A DNA stretch of 57,408 nucleotides from Ardenticatenia bacterium (lineage in GTDB: Bacteria; Chloroflexota; Anaerolineae; Ardenticatenales; Ardenticatenaceae): NCBI GenBank assembly GCA_030949995.1, contig JAUZRY010000023.1, positions 1 to 57,408 on the forward strand. The letters run 5' to 3'. This document shows, piece by piece, positions 9,297-17,625 of the stretch. The position numbers and the translations under genes were made by a program. The notes below the pieces were generated by a model. It was given only the letters and a program-made list of their open reading frames with translations. It did no database searches and was not told where the DNA came from. Numbering within the stretch: position 1 is the stretch's first letter; each line of letters opens with the position of its first letter.

Positions 9297-9816
9297 ATGC
9301 TCAACGTCGGCAAGGTGTTGGGGGGACTGTTCATGGGGGTCGCCGGCCTTGGCGCCCTGCTTGTCGTGGGATGGGGTGCGGCGAACTTATCCGAGGGCAC
9401 CATGCAACTGAGCGGCTTCATCTTCCTGCTCATCCTCTCCACCCCGCTTCTCGCCGGCTTGGGGGGGAACCGGGCTCTTCCTGTACCTGCGGGGCCAGTC
9501 CGAAGCCGCCCAGATGGCCCAAGTGGCCAAACAGCGCCAGTTGCTCAACATGATAGAAACTCAAGGCGAAGTGCGCATCTCCGAGGCGGCCCTGGCACTT
9601 GACGTTCCCCGCGAAGTGGTGCAACAATACATCTACGACCTGGTGGGCAAAGGGCTCTTCACGGGCTACATCAACTGGGACGATGGCGTCCTCTACGCCC
9701 GGCAAGCCCGCCTGCTCCGCGATCAGGGCACGTGCCCCAACTGCGGCGGAAAACTGGAACTGGCCGGAAAAGGGGTAGTCCGGTGTCCCTATTGCGGCAC
9801 GGAAATCTTCCTTTAG
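9297..9816 (+). CDS. Two-helix membrane protein with winged-helix and zinc ribbon (frameshift at a G7 run)
   Basis: ATG 9297 follows a GGAGGGAG ribosome-binding site. The N-terminal part has two hydrophobic helices (residues ~5-27 and ~38-58). At 9461-9467 a run of seven G marks a frame change. The next frame gives GTGLFLYLRGQSEAAQM, then a winged-helix-like segment (LLNMIETQGEVRISEAALAL, DVPREVVQQYIYDLVGKG). It ends in a zinc ribbon CPNCGG...CPYCGTEIFL. Read as one gene it is ~173 aa: membrane anchor, DNA- or protein-binding winged helix, zinc ribbon. Similar proteins neighbour SPFH proteins, but the exact role is unknown. A sequencing indel in the homopolymer is the simplest explanation for the break. 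Confidence 0.7.
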
Positions 9817-9870
9817 GATCACCTGGAAAAACACGTGAAACGTCCGGAAACACCCTGAAAGGAGAGCGCC

Positions 9871-10413
9871 GTGGAAGAGTTACAGCAGCGAATTGAAGAG
9901 CTCATGAAGAAAATTCCCGGCTACGCCGGGTATGCTGAGCGGGAGAACCGCAGAGCAGCCGACAAAGAACTGCGTGAGGCCGTGGCCGCCGCCTTTCAAA
10001 GCCAAGTGGACCGGCTTAACCGCGTGCAAGAGCGCCTCTTGACCCGAGGTGACTTTGCCACCTTGGAACTGCTCGACAAGGCCCGCACGCGCCTCAGCCA
10101 CCTGGCCGAACGCCTGCGCACGGCCTCCTACGGCTACACCGGCTTTTTCGAGCGGGCCAGACGGTTGGACCTGCCCGAGCTCGACCGGCTCTACATCTTG
10201 GACTTAGAACTGGCCAACGGGGTGGAGCGCATCGGTGACCTCTTAGCACAGATGGGGCTTGGCGAGCGGGTGGGCGAACTGGCCCAGCGCATGCTGGACG
10301 AACTCGACCGGCTCCACCGCGTCTTTGAACAACGCCGACACGTTATCGACACCTTCGACACCGAGGACGCAGGGCGTCAGGAGAAGACCGACCCCTCCGG
10401 CGAGGAGGCGTAA
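9871..10413 (+). CDS. Helical coiled-coil protein, unknown function
   Basis: 180 aa, start GTG 9871 after GGAGAGCGCC. It is almost entirely alpha-helical by composition: rich in Glu, Arg and Leu, with heptad-like segments at residues ~1-15, ~28-70 (LREAVAAAFQSQVDRLNRVQ) and ~130-160. It has no signal peptide, membrane helix or cysteine cluster. The gene lies between the zinc-ribbon membrane protein and the SPFH protein, with 54- and 62-nt gaps, so all are probably one operon. The architecture suggests a peripheral scaffold acting with the SPFH protein, but this is inference. I do not recognise the family. Confidence 0.7.
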   Translation: MEELQQRIEELMKKIPGYAGYAERENRRAADKELREAVAAAFQSQVDRLNRVQERLLTRGDFATLELLDKARTRLSHLAERLRTASYGYTGFFERARRLDLPELDRLYILDLELANGVERIGDLLAQMGLGERVGELAQRMLDELDRLHRVFEQRRHVIDTFDTEDAGRQEKTDPSGEEA

Positions 10414-10475
10414 TCACGCCCGGAAGGCAGTTCTGGACAGGTGTTGAACCCACAAGCGCCGAAAAGGAGTGCACA

Positions 10476-11672
10476 ATGGCCATCCTGGACGTGATCGAAT
10501 GGTTTGACCCCAGCGGACGGGAGCTCGTCCACCGCGTGCCCGAGCAGGGCTCCGGCGAGTTCCGCCTCGGCTCCCAGCTCATTGTGCGCGAGAGCCAAGC
10601 CGCCGTCTTCTTCCGGGACGGAAAAGCTCTCGACACCTTCACGGCCGGCCGTCACACACTGACCACGGCCAACCTTCCCCTGCTCACCCGCCTGATCTCC
10701 GTGCCCTTCGGCGGAAATTCCCCCTTCCGGGCCGAAGTGGTCTTCGTCAACTTGAAACAGTTCACCGACATGAAGTGGGGCACCTCACAACCCATCAGCC
10801 TGCGCGACACTGACTTGGGCATGGTCCAACTGCGAGCCTTTGGCCGGTACGCCATCCAAGTGCGGGACCCCCAACACTTCGTGAACGCCGTGGTGGGCAG
10901 TCAAGGGCTCTACGAGACCAGGGACATTGAGGGATACCTGCGCAGCATGATCGTCTCCCGCTTCACCGACCTCTTAGGGGAGATGAGCACAGGCCTCTTG
11001 GAGCTGCCACGCCGTTTCGACGAGCTCAACGCGGCCATGCGCGCCAAGCTTCACGACGACTTCGGCGCCCTCGGACTGAGCCTGCGGGGCTTCTTCCTGG
11101 AAAGCATCTCCCCCACTGAGGCCACTCAGCGGGCCATTGACGAACGGGCCGCCATGGGGGCCATCGGTGACATGCGGGCTTACCTGCAGTTCAAGGCGGC
11201 CAGAGCCCTCGGCGACGTGGCCAGGAGCGGCGGAGGCGGGGAGGGCGCCGGCGAAGCCACGAGCATGGGATTTGGCCTTGGCGCCGGCGCCGGGCTGGGT
11301 GCCATGATGGCCCAGCTCCTGGCCCAATCGTTTGGCCAGGGAGGGCTGCCCCACGCCTCTGCCCAGCCCGAAGGAGCTGGGGAAACCGGGACGCCACCCC
11401 AAACTGTGGAGCAGGCGTTCACGGCCCTGGAGATGCTCGTCCAACAGCAACTGGCCGTTCCCCAAGCCGAACGGGACGAGATCTTGCGACAATTGGCCGC
11501 CCTGGAAGTGGAACTGAGCAAGCCGGAGGGAGACCTAGCCGCTATTAAGAACTTGCGCAAGGCCATCACCGAACGCTGGCCTTGGCTGGTCGAGGCCTTG
11601 GAGCACGTCTTCCGCCAGCCCCCGGTCGAGCGTGCCATGGCCGCCGCGGCACGGCGTTTTCTGCAGGAGTAG
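10476..11672 (+). CDS. SPFH-domain protein (YdjI/virion-core-like)
   Basis: 398 aa. Residues ~20-200 form an SPFH/stomatin-like domain of the soluble subgroup: IVRESQAAVFFRDGKALDTF, FAGRHTLTT-like turn, then NLKQFTDMKWGTSQPI and LRAFGRYAIQV. A helical part (RAYLQFKAARALGDVA) is followed by Gly-rich and helical regions. Many relatives end in a zinc ribbon, which is absent here. There is no membrane helix, so membrane association would come from partners such as the DUF2207 and zinc-ribbon membrane proteins upstream. The family is linked to envelope stress and membrane organisation in other bacteria. ATG 10476 follows AAAAGGAG. The next gene, rph, starts 3 nt after the stop. Confidence 0.82.
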   Translation: MAILDVIEWFDPSGRELVHRVPEQGSGEFRLGSQLIVRESQAAVFFRDGKALDTFTAGRHTLTTANLPLLTRLISVPFGGNSPFRAEVVFVNLKQFTDMKWGTSQPISLRDTDLGMVQLRAFGRYAIQVRDPQHFVNAVVGSQGLYETRDIEGYLRSMIVSRFTDLLGEMSTGLLELPRRFDELNAAMRAKLHDDFGALGLSLRGFFLESISPTEATQRAIDERAAMGAIGDMRAYLQFKAARALGDVARSGGGGEGAGEATSMGFGLGAGAGLGAMMAQLLAQSFGQGGLPHASAQPEGAGETGTPPQTVEQAFTALEMLVQQQLAVPQAERDEILRQLAALEVELSKPEGDLAAIKNLRKAITERWPWLVEALEHVFRQPPVERAMAAAARRFLQE

Positions 11673-11675
11673 TCC

Positions 11676-12458
11676 ATGCAGCGCTCAAGTGGCCGTCAAC
11701 TCCACGAAGCACGCCCGGTGCGTTTCACGCCAGGCGTACAGGAGTACGCCGAGGGTTCAGTGCTCATCGAAATGGGGCGCACGCGCGTGTTGTGCGCCGC
11801 AACGGTGGCGGACAGCGTGCCCCGCTGGCGGGCCGGCAGCGGCGAAGGGTGGATCACGGCCGAATACGCCCTGCTCCCCCGGTCCACCCACACCCGCACC
11901 CAGCGCGAGACGGCTGGGCTCTCGGGGCGCACACAGGAGATCAAGCGCCTGATCGGCCGCTCCCTGCGGGCCGCTGTGAACCTGGCGGAGCTGGGCGAAC
12001 GCACGATTATTGTGGACTGCGATGTGCTTCAAGCCGACGGCGGCACGCGCACGGCCAGCATCACCGGCGGGTTTGTGGCCTTAGCCCTGGCCGTTGAGGG
12101 GCTCTGGCGCAAGCGGCTCGTCACCTCCCGAGTGTTGCGCACGGGGGTGGCCGCCATCAGCGTGGGCATCGTGGCCCGGCGATACATGCTCGACTTGGAC
12201 TACGACGAGGACAGCCGCGCGGACGTGGACGCCAACGTGGTCATGACAGCCGGCAATCAGTTCGTGGAAGTCCAGGCCACTGCCGAGGGGGCCCCCTTCT
12301 CTCGTCGCGACCTGGACCGCTTGCTCGCCTTGGCAGAACGGGGTATCCGCGAACTGTTCGCCGCCCAGCTCGACACCCTGAAGCAGGCTGGCGCCGAGCT
12401 GGGCGCACGCGCACTTGAGCAGGGCGGCGTCGGCCAGGCCTCGTCTTCCAACCGATGA
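11676..12458 (+). CDS. rph: Ribonuclease PH
   Basis: A 260-aa phosphorolytic 3'-5' exoribonuclease that trims tRNA 3' ends. Family signatures are present: the early R..GR...E.RPV ([15 protein letters not shown]), [34 protein letters not shown] and [11 protein letters not shown]. The acidic metal-site region is [17 protein letters not shown]. Length is normal with a short Gly/Ala/Ser tail. ATG 11676 begins 3 nt after the SPFH gene, so the two are transcribed together. Cytoplasmic. Confidence 0.95.
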   Translation: MQRSSGRQLHEARPVRFTPGVQEYAEGSVLIEMGRTRVLCAATVADSVPRWRAGSGEGWITAEYALLPRSTHTRTQRETAGLSGRTQEIKRLIGRSLRAAVNLAELGERTIIVDCDVLQADGGTRTASITGGFVALALAVEGLWRKRLVTSRVLRTGVAAISVGIVARRYMLDLDYDEDSRADVDANVVMTAGNQFVEVQATAEGAPFSRRDLDRLLALAERGIRELFAAQLDTLKQAGAELGARALEQGGVGQASSSNR

Positions 12459-12496
12459 GAACACGTCCAAACACAGTGTAGGAGGGACCTAGGCTC

Positions 12497-13330
12497 ATGG
12501 CGCTCTCGACCGACAAGCTCATGCAGATCGCCCTGGACATGGCAGGATGGCACACGGTGCCCGGAGACTGCGGCATCTACGTGCCGGCTGAGCGCGTGGA
12601 GCGCCTGCTGGTCGGGCTGGACATCGACACAGGAGACCTGCTCCTGGCCAGAGAACTGGGATACGATGCCGTGTTGGCCCACCACTTTCGGGGCATGGAG
12701 GCCGAACTGACGGCCTGGCAGGTCTACACACGCCACATCGAGCTCATGGTTGCCGCCGGCGTGCCACGCCATGCGGCCGAAGCGGCCGTGCTCGACCGGG
12801 TGGAGGCCATGCGCGTGGCCGCCCACACGGCCAACTACAACCGCGTGAGCGGTGCTGCCCGCCTGCTGGGCATCCCTCTCCTGAACATCCACAGCCCCGC
12901 TGACGAGCTGGGCCGAAGGGCCATGCAACGTGCGGTGGACGACCTGCTCCGCGCCCAGCCGGAGGCCACAGTGGCCGAAGTCTGTGCGCACCTGAACGCC
13001 AGCTTCGCCGAATTTCAGCGCGCCCCCACGCGCGTGGCCGTGCGCATGGGCAGTCCCGAGGCCCCCGCCGGCCGGGTGATCGTGGTCCACGGTGCCCTGA
13101 CCAACGGCGGTGCCGACGTGGCCCGGGCCTACTTCGAGCACGGCGTGCAGACCGTGGTCTACATTCACATCGCCCCCGCCGAACTCCAGCGCCTTCACCA
13201 AACAGCCCAGGGCAACCTCATCATCACCGGTCACATTGCCAGTGATTCCATCGGCCTCAACATGTATCTGGCCGAATTGGAACGGCAGGGCATCCACATC
13301 ACCCGCCTCAACGGCGTAGTGCCGCCGTGA
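12497..13330 (+). CDS. Nif3-like dinuclear-metal protein
   Basis: A 277-aa member of the Nif3/YqfO family, hexameric proteins with a dinuclear metal site and no settled reaction. Candidate metal ligands are AHHF near residue 56 (canonical HH), SPADELG in the middle, and H/D in TGHIASDSIGLN near the C-terminus. The inserted PII-like domain of longer homologues is absent. ATG 12497 follows AGGAGGGAC. The stop overlaps the M20 peptidase start by 4 nt (GTGA), indicating translational coupling. Confidence 0.72.
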   Translation: MALSTDKLMQIALDMAGWHTVPGDCGIYVPAERVERLLVGLDIDTGDLLLARELGYDAVLAHHFRGMEAELTAWQVYTRHIELMVAAGVPRHAAEAAVLDRVEAMRVAAHTANYNRVSGAARLLGIPLLNIHSPADELGRRAMQRAVDDLLRAQPEATVAEVCAHLNASFAEFQRAPTRVAVRMGSPEAPAGRVIVVHGALTNGGADVARAYFEHGVQTVVYIHIAPAELQRLHQTAQGNLIITGHIASDSIGLNMYLAELERQGIHITRLNGVVPP

Positions 13331-14529
13331 AATTCCCCCCGGTGGAGAACACCACGATGCGCGATCTCGAACTCTGCATCCGCTTCCTTCAAGAGCTCAT
13401 TCGCGTGCCCAGCCTGCCGGGCGACGAGGGCGCCTTGGCCGCTCGGGTGGCCACTGAGATGCGCCGGCTGGGCTACGACGACGTGTGGACCGACGAGGCC
13501 GGAAACGTAATCGGCCTCATTCGGGGCCAAGGGAGAGCACCGGCTGTGATGTTCAACACCCACTTGGACCACGTGGACGTGGGAGACCCAAACGCCTGGC
13601 CCTTCCCACCGTATGCCGGCGAGCGCCGGCGCGGCCGCGTGTGGGGACGGGGTGCCGTGGACATCAAAGGCCCCTTGGCTGCCCAAGTCTACGGCGTTTC
13701 CCGTCGATTTCGCGCCGGGGAGCGTCCCCCCGGTGATCTCTTCGTCACCTGCGTGGTCCAGGAAGAAGTGGGCGGCGTAGGGGCACGCCATCTGGTGCGA
13801 CACCTGCGCCCTCCCTACGTCGTGGTGGGCGAGCCGAGCGGCAACGGGCTCCGGCGAGGACACCGGGGACGGGTAGAGCTTCTCGTCCACGTTCGCGGGC
13901 GCAGCGCCCACGCCAGCACGCCGGAACGAGGCATTAACCCCTTGCGGGTGTTGGCCAACGTGATCATCGGCCTTGACCGGCTTCCCATGGGCCATCACCC
14001 TGAGCTCGGCGCCAGCAGTGTCGCCCCCACTCTCATCCGTACTGACCAGCGCAGCGCGAACGTCATCCCGGGCGAGGCCTGGCTTACCTGTGACTGGCGC
14101 ACTGTGCCCGGTGAATCGGCCGAGGACGTGCGACACGCGCTCGAGACCCTGGTCAACCACAGCCTCATCGATGGGGCTGCGGCCACGGTCACCGTGCCCG
14201 TCACCATCCACACCACCTACACCGGCTTCGCCCTCGACGTGCCCGCCTCCCACCCGGCCTATCTGCTGCCCCAGGACCATCCCGCCCTCGAGGCCGCCGG
14301 GCGCGTCCTGGCCGAGGTGCTTTCCGTGGCCCCGGAAGTGAAGACGTGGCGCTTTGCCACCGATGGCGGCCACTTCGCCCGAGAGGGGCTCACCGTGATC
14401 GGGTTCGGGCCGGGCGAGGAAGGATTGGCTCACACCGTGCAGGAGTCCATAGCCGTCGAGGAACTGGAAGCCGCCTTGGCCGGCTACGCTGCCCTGGCCC
14501 ACGAGTGGCCCCTGCGCTTAGCCATTTGA
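13327..14529 (+). CDS. M20-family metallopeptidase/deacylase (ArgE/DapE/YgeY-like)
   Basis: A 400-aa zinc-dependent amidohydrolase. Metal and catalytic motifs are in order: NTHLDHVDVGD (His ligand and Asp), GRGAVDIKGPLAAQ (bridging Asp), QEEVGGVG (catalytic Glu-Glu), VVGEPSG (Glu/Asp ligand) and a late His ligand in DGGHFAREGLTVIGFGPG. The dimerisation domain (GRSAHASTPERGINP) is intact. Substrate is not settled; YgeY-type and ArgE/DapE-type deacylases look alike here. GTG 13327 overlaps the preceding Nif3-like gene by 4 nt. A second possible start is ATG 13357. Confidence 0.85.
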   Translation: MKFPPVENTTMRDLELCIRFLQELIRVPSLPGDEGALAARVATEMRRLGYDDVWTDEAGNVIGLIRGQGRAPAVMFNTHLDHVDVGDPNAWPFPPYAGERRRGRVWGRGAVDIKGPLAAQVYGVSRRFRAGERPPGDLFVTCVVQEEVGGVGARHLVRHLRPPYVVVGEPSGNGLRRGHRGRVELLVHVRGRSAHASTPERGINPLRVLANVIIGLDRLPMGHHPELGASSVAPTLIRTDQRSANVIPGEAWLTCDWRTVPGESAEDVRHALETLVNHSLIDGAAATVTVPVTIHTTYTGFALDVPASHPAYLLPQDHPALEAAGRVLAEVLSVAPEVKTWRFATDGGHFAREGLTVIGFGPGEEGLAHTVQESIAVEELEAALAGYAALAHEWPLRLAI

Positions 14530-14554
14530 CATCCCGGGCGGCGATTGTTATAAT
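14526..14554 (+). promoter_or_regulatory. Consensus sigma70 promoter of rplU-rpmA-rpmE
   Basis: TTGACA (14526-14531), a 17-bp spacer, and TATAAT (14549-14554): a perfect match. The -35 overlaps the stop codon of the M20 peptidase gene. The leader to rplU is about 80 nt. This fits strong growth-linked expression of ribosomal proteins. Confidence 0.8.
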
Positions 14555-14641
14555 TGCGCGGCTTGGACACTGCCCCACATGCCCGGCCACGGCGCTTTTT
14601 CCACTGTACTCCAGTCCAGCATTAAACCACGGAGGCGAACC

Positions 14642-14953
14642 GTGTACGCAGTTATTGAAACCGGTGGCAGACAATATCGGGTTGAGGAAGGCGAAACCAT
14701 CGTCGTGGAACAGCTCCCCGTGCCCGAGGGCGAACGGGTGGCCTTTGAGCGGGTCCTCCTCGTCCACGACGACCAAGGCGTGCGCATCGGACGGCCCGTG
14801 GTCGAAGGGGCTAAGGTCATCGGAACGGTGGTAGCCCACGAGAAAGACCGCAAGAAGATCATCTTCCGATACCGCCGGAAGAACCGCTACCGGGTCAAGC
14901 GGGGTCACCGGCAGCCCCTCACACGGGTGAAGATCGAGTCCATTGAGGCGTAG
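14642..14953 (+). CDS. rplU: 50S ribosomal protein L21
   Basis: 103 aa of normal length, starting [19 protein letters not shown] and containing the [19 protein letters not shown] rRNA-binding segment. GTG 14642 is chosen because L21 proteins begin MYAVI and GGAGGCGAACC lies just before it; the frame is open upstream to 14579 but without homology. First gene of the rplU-rpmA-rpmE operon. Binds 23S rRNA. Confidence 0.96.
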   Translation: MYAVIETGGRQYRVEEGETIVVEQLPVPEGERVAFERVLLVHDDQGVRIGRPVVEGAKVIGTVVAHEKDRKKIIFRYRRKNRYRVKRGHRQPLTRVKIESIEA

Positions 14954-14964
14954 GGAGGCGAACC

Positions 14965-15234
14965 ATGGCACACAAAAAAGGTGGTGGCTCAACCAAGAAC
15001 GGGCGAGACAGTCACAGCAAGCGTCTGGGCGTCAAGCGGTTCGACGGCCAATTTGTGCGCGCCGGCTCGGTGCTCGTCAGACAACGGGGAACGCGCATTT
15101 ATCCCGGCCACAACGTCGGATTAGGACGTGATTACACCCTCTTCAGCAAGATCGACGGCTTTGTGAAGTTCGAGCACATGCGCGGCGGCAGACGGCGCGT
15201 GAGTGTCTATCCCCAGAAGGAGATGGTGCTGTGA
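14965..15234 (+). CDS. rpmA: 50S ribosomal protein L27
   Basis: 89 aa, beginning [20 protein letters not shown], the canonical N-terminal tail that reaches the peptidyl-transferase centre. The cleaved N-terminal extension known in Firmicutes is absent. ATG 14965 follows GGGAGGCGAACC. The stop overlaps the rpmE start (GTGA) by 4 nt. Confidence 0.96.
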   Translation: MAHKKGGGSTKNGRDSHSKRLGVKRFDGQFVRAGSVLVRQRGTRIYPGHNVGLGRDYTLFSKIDGFVKFEHMRGGRRRVSVYPQKEMVL

Positions 15235-15530
15235 AACCTAAAATCCATCCCACTTATTATCCTGACGCCGTGGTCGTGTGTGCCTGTGGTAACACGTTTA
15301 CCGTGGGCTCCACGGTAAAGACCATTCGCACGGACGTGTGTAGCGCCTGTCACCCCTTCTTCACCGGCGAACAACGCATTGTGGACACGGCCGGCCAAGT
15401 GGACCGCTTCATGAAGCGCCTCCAGGCGGCCGAAGCATACGCAGCCAACCGGCGAAAGAAGAAGAAACGGCGCAAGGCCATCCTGGAAATCGTGGACGAG
15501 GAGGAGTCCCAGGCCAACGGGGCTCCGTAG
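15231..15530 (+). CDS. rpmE: 50S ribosomal protein L31, zinc-binding type, with long basic tail
   Basis: 99 aa. The core has the C+ zinc set C17-x-C19 (VCACGN) and C37-x-x-C40 ([10 protein letters not shown]), then GQVDRFMKR. Most L31 proteins stop near residue 70; here a further ~28 residues form a Lys/Arg-rich stretch (RRKKKKRRK) and an acidic end. GTG 15231 overlaps the rpmA stop. A strong intrinsic terminator follows directly. Confidence 0.93.
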   Translation: MKPKIHPTYYPDAVVVCACGNTFTVGSTVKTIRTDVCSACHPFFTGEQRIVDTAGQVDRFMKRLQAAEAYAANRRKKKKRRKAILEIVDEEESQANGAP

Positions 15531-15546
15531 CGCGTCGCCTGCGGGG

Positions 15547-15580
15547 AAAACGGCAGGGCGTCGGTGGGCCCTGCCGTTTT
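15547..15580 (+). terminator. Rho-independent terminator after rpmE
   Basis: Perfect 13-bp stem (15547-15559 with 15568-15580), 8-nt loop. The left arm starts AAAACGGCAGGGC and the right arm ends in TTTT, followed by GTTTGC. Placed 17 nt after the rpmE stop. Confidence 0.92.
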
Positions 15581-15636
15581 GTTTGCTACCAGCGCACAGC
15601 TTTACGCGCACCACCGCACGGGAGGAGGAGTGAGCG

Positions 15637-16272
15637 ATGCCCTATTTCCGGCAGGAGGGCGGCTGGGTGGAGCTCATCTGCGGCAGCATGTTCAGCGGCA
15701 AGACGGAAGAGCTCATCCGCCGTGTGCGCCGTGCCCAAATTGCGCGTCAGAAGACGCTCGTCTTCAAACCCCACATCGACGCCCGATACGGGCAAACTCG
15801 CGTCGCCTCACACAACGGCATGCACGTGGAAGCCATTCCAGTCCGGCACGCTGAGGAGATCTTTACACACGTGGAACCAGACACGGACGTGGTCGCCGTT
15901 GACGAAGTGCAATTCTTCGACCACGCCATTGCCGGCGTTGTTTCCACCCTGGCCGACCGGGGCATTCGGGTCATTGTTGCCGGCTTGGATCTCGACTTCC
16001 GCGGCGAGCCCTTTGGCCCCATGCCCCTGCTCCTCGCTCAGGCCGAGGTGGTAGACAAGCTCCACGCCATCTGCGTGCGCTGCGGGGGACCGGCCAGCCG
16101 CACTCAACGCCTCATCAACGGCCAGCCCGCCTTCTACGAGGACCCGGTCATCATGGTCGGGGCCCAGGAGATGTACGAAGCGCGCTGTCGGTATTGCCAC
16201 GAGGTGCCCAGACGCCAACCACACCCTCCCCTCAAAGGCGCCGTAACCGCACGCAGGCGCTCATCGGCCTGA
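15637..16272 (+). CDS. tdk: Thymidine kinase (type II)
   Basis: 211 aa; phosphorylates thymidine to dTMP with ATP in pyrimidine salvage. The P-loop is [11 protein letters not shown] (residues ~16-26), with Walker [11 protein letters not shown] and the substrate region [20 protein letters not shown]-terminal zinc lasso uses CVRCGG and CRYCHE. Start ATG 15637 follows GGAGGAGTGAGCG. The 3' end overlaps a convergent small gene by 12 nt. Normal length. Confidence 0.95.
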   Translation: MPYFRQEGGWVELICGSMFSGKTEELIRRVRRAQIARQKTLVFKPHIDARYGQTRVASHNGMHVEAIPVRHAEEIFTHVEPDTDVVAVDEVQFFDHAIAGVVSTLADRGIRVIVAGLDLDFRGEPFGPMPLLLAQAEVVDKLHAICVRCGGPASRTQRLINGQPAFYEDPVIMVGAQEMYEARCRYCHEVPRRQPHPPLKGAVTARRRSSA

Positions 16273-16677
16273 CACCCAGCCGCGCAGCCACCGCTTGACC
16301 CACCGGCGCCACCGGGGCACGATATCCGTCGCCCGTCCTTGGGCAACGGCTCGCAATTTCCGGTACAGGCCCACAAACCACTCGTTGGCTTGTGGCCGGC
16401 CCACCACATAGCCGCGCAAGCGCATGGCCCGTTCAACGTAGTAGGCCAACACAGCAGCCTCACTCCTGGTGAGCGTCACTGTGGTTGCCCGTTCGGCCTC
16501 CACAAGTGGCCGGAGCCGTCCCAGCAACACCTCCACATGATATGCTGCGGCGCCCGGCGCGGAGATATCTCCGCGCCGGCATTCGCCCTCCAACACCTCC
16601 AACCCAGCCTTGAGGGCCAGGACATCTTGTTCGGTTAACCGCACCCGTGCGGTACCATCAGCTACTCCCCCCTCCAT
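16261..16677 (-). CDS. Hypothetical protein, 138 aa
   Basis: No family recognised. ATG 16677 follows a clear GGAGG ribosome-binding site on the minus strand (GTGGAGGAACAAA). The protein is helical and rich in Arg, Leu, Val and Glu, with one Cys and no membrane segment or signal; the C-terminus is strongly basic ([13 protein letters not shown]), which suggests nucleic-acid or membrane-surface binding. Its coding sequence contains a 26-bp perfect palindrome at 16554-16579. It converges on tdk with a 12-nt overlap and diverges from the ECF sigma gene. Confidence 0.6.
   Translation of the reverse strand: MEGGVADGTARVRLTEQDVLALKAGLEVLEGECRRGDISAPGAAAYHVEVLLGRLRPLVEAERATTVTLTRSEAAVLAYYVERAMRLRGYVVGRPQANEWFVGLYRKLRAVAQGRATDIVPRWRRWVKRWLRGWVSGR
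16554..16579. repeat. 26-bp perfect palindrome
   Basis: CCGGCGCGGAGAT followed immediately by its exact reverse complement, centred between 16566 and 16567, with no loop. It lies inside the minus-strand hypothetical gene. It could be a binding site for a dimeric regulator or simply an extreme coincidence; no second copy was noticed. Confidence 0.85.
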
Positions 16678-16768
16678 TTTGTTCCTCCACAGCTTGTCAG
16701 TACAATACTACCGGCCACGTGCGGTGCCCCACACGGCATGAGGCCCCACAATCTTAGTGAGTTCGTCC

Positions 16769-17374
16769 ATGTGTGCAAATGCCCATCGTCCCTTCGACGA
16801 AGATGCCCTCGTGAGCGCCCTCCGGCGCGGTGACCGCCGGGCCTGTGACGACCTCGTGCGCCACTACGCTCCCAAGCTCTACAATGTGGCCCTGCGTCTT
16901 GTTGGGCGCCCTGACGAGGCCGAGGATGTGCTTCAAGAGACGTTTATCGCCGCCTGCGAGAAAATCAAGGACTTCAAGGGGCACAGCCGGCTTGGCACGT
17001 GGCTTTACCGGATTGTCACCAACAACGGGCTGATGTACCTGCGACGACGCCGGCCCACTGTCCCCCTCGACGAAGTGGAGGAAGCCTCCGTTAACGTCCA
17101 CCCTCGCCTCCTCCAGAAGTGGCCAGATGACCCTGCGTCGGCGGTGGACGTTGCCGAACTGCGCGCTGCCATGGAACAGGCCATTGCCGAGCTGCCGGAG
17201 ACATTGCGGCTGGCCTTTGTGCTCCGTGACATCGAAGGGTTGTCCACCCGGGAGGCCGCCGAGGTGTTGGGCATCTCCCCCACAGCCCTCAAAGTGCGCT
17301 TGCACAGGGCCAGGCTTCTGTTGCGCGAGCGCCTGGCCGAATACTTTACCACTGTCCGCGGAGGTTCGCAGTGA
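16769..17374 (+). CDS. ECF-family RNA polymerase sigma factor
   Basis: 201 aa from ATG 16769 (TTG/GTG starts upstream are possible). Region 2 is DDLVRHYAPKLYNVALRLVG, then DEAEDVLQETF and GTWLYRIVTNN. Region 4 is LPETLRLAFVLRDIEGLSTR, then EAAEVLGISPTALKVRLHRAR, a helix-turn-helix. The 3' end overlaps the zinc-finger anti-sigma gene by 4 nt, the usual arrangement for a sigma factor held by its antagonist. Regulon unknown; the directly attached cystathionine synthase/lyase gene is a candidate target. Confidence 0.93.
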   Translation: MCANAHRPFDEDALVSALRRGDRRACDDLVRHYAPKLYNVALRLVGRPDEAEDVLQETFIAACEKIKDFKGHSRLGTWLYRIVTNNGLMYLRRRRPTVPLDEVEEASVNVHPRLLQKWPDDPASAVDVAELRAAMEQAIAELPETLRLAFVLRDIEGLSTREAAEVLGISPTALKVRLHRARLLLRERLAEYFTTVRGGSQ

Positions 17375-17625
17375 GCCTGTCACCGGAGGAACCTTGCCGT
17401 CGTTGGTTAGCGCACCTGTGTGACTACGTGGACGGCGAGCTGGACCAATCGCTCTGTGCTGAGCTGGAGCGCCACATGGCCGAGTGTGAGGCCTGCACGG
17501 TCGTGGTGGAAACCACACGACAGACCATCACCCTCTACCGTCATCTGGGACGAGCAGAGCTCCCAGAGGCTACCCGGCGCCGCCTCAAACAACTGATTGA
17601 GAGGAGTGTCCATGAGCAAGACTAG
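17371..17625 (+). CDS. Zinc-finger anti-sigma factor, soluble (ZAS type)
   Basis: 84 aa. Contains the ZAS zinc motif H35-x3-C39-x2-C42 (HMAECEAC) and the YVDGELD signature typical of sigma-binding anti-sigma domains. Extra cysteines at 9, 17 and 29 and the lack of any membrane helix resemble thiol-sensing factors such as RsrA rather than membrane anti-sigmas. Overlaps the sigma gene by 4 nt and the next gene by 14 nt, so the three are translationally coupled. A redox or zinc signal is inferred. Confidence 0.88.
   Translation: MSLSPEEPCRRWLAHLCDYVDGELDQSLCAELERHMAECEACTVVVETTRQTITLYRHLGRAELPEATRRRLKQLIERSVHEQD

Noticed and set aside
9461-9467. Programmed frameshifting at the G7 run
   Set aside because: No slippery heptamer of known type or downstream stimulatory structure noted; many other homopolymer breaks in the window make an indel error more likely.
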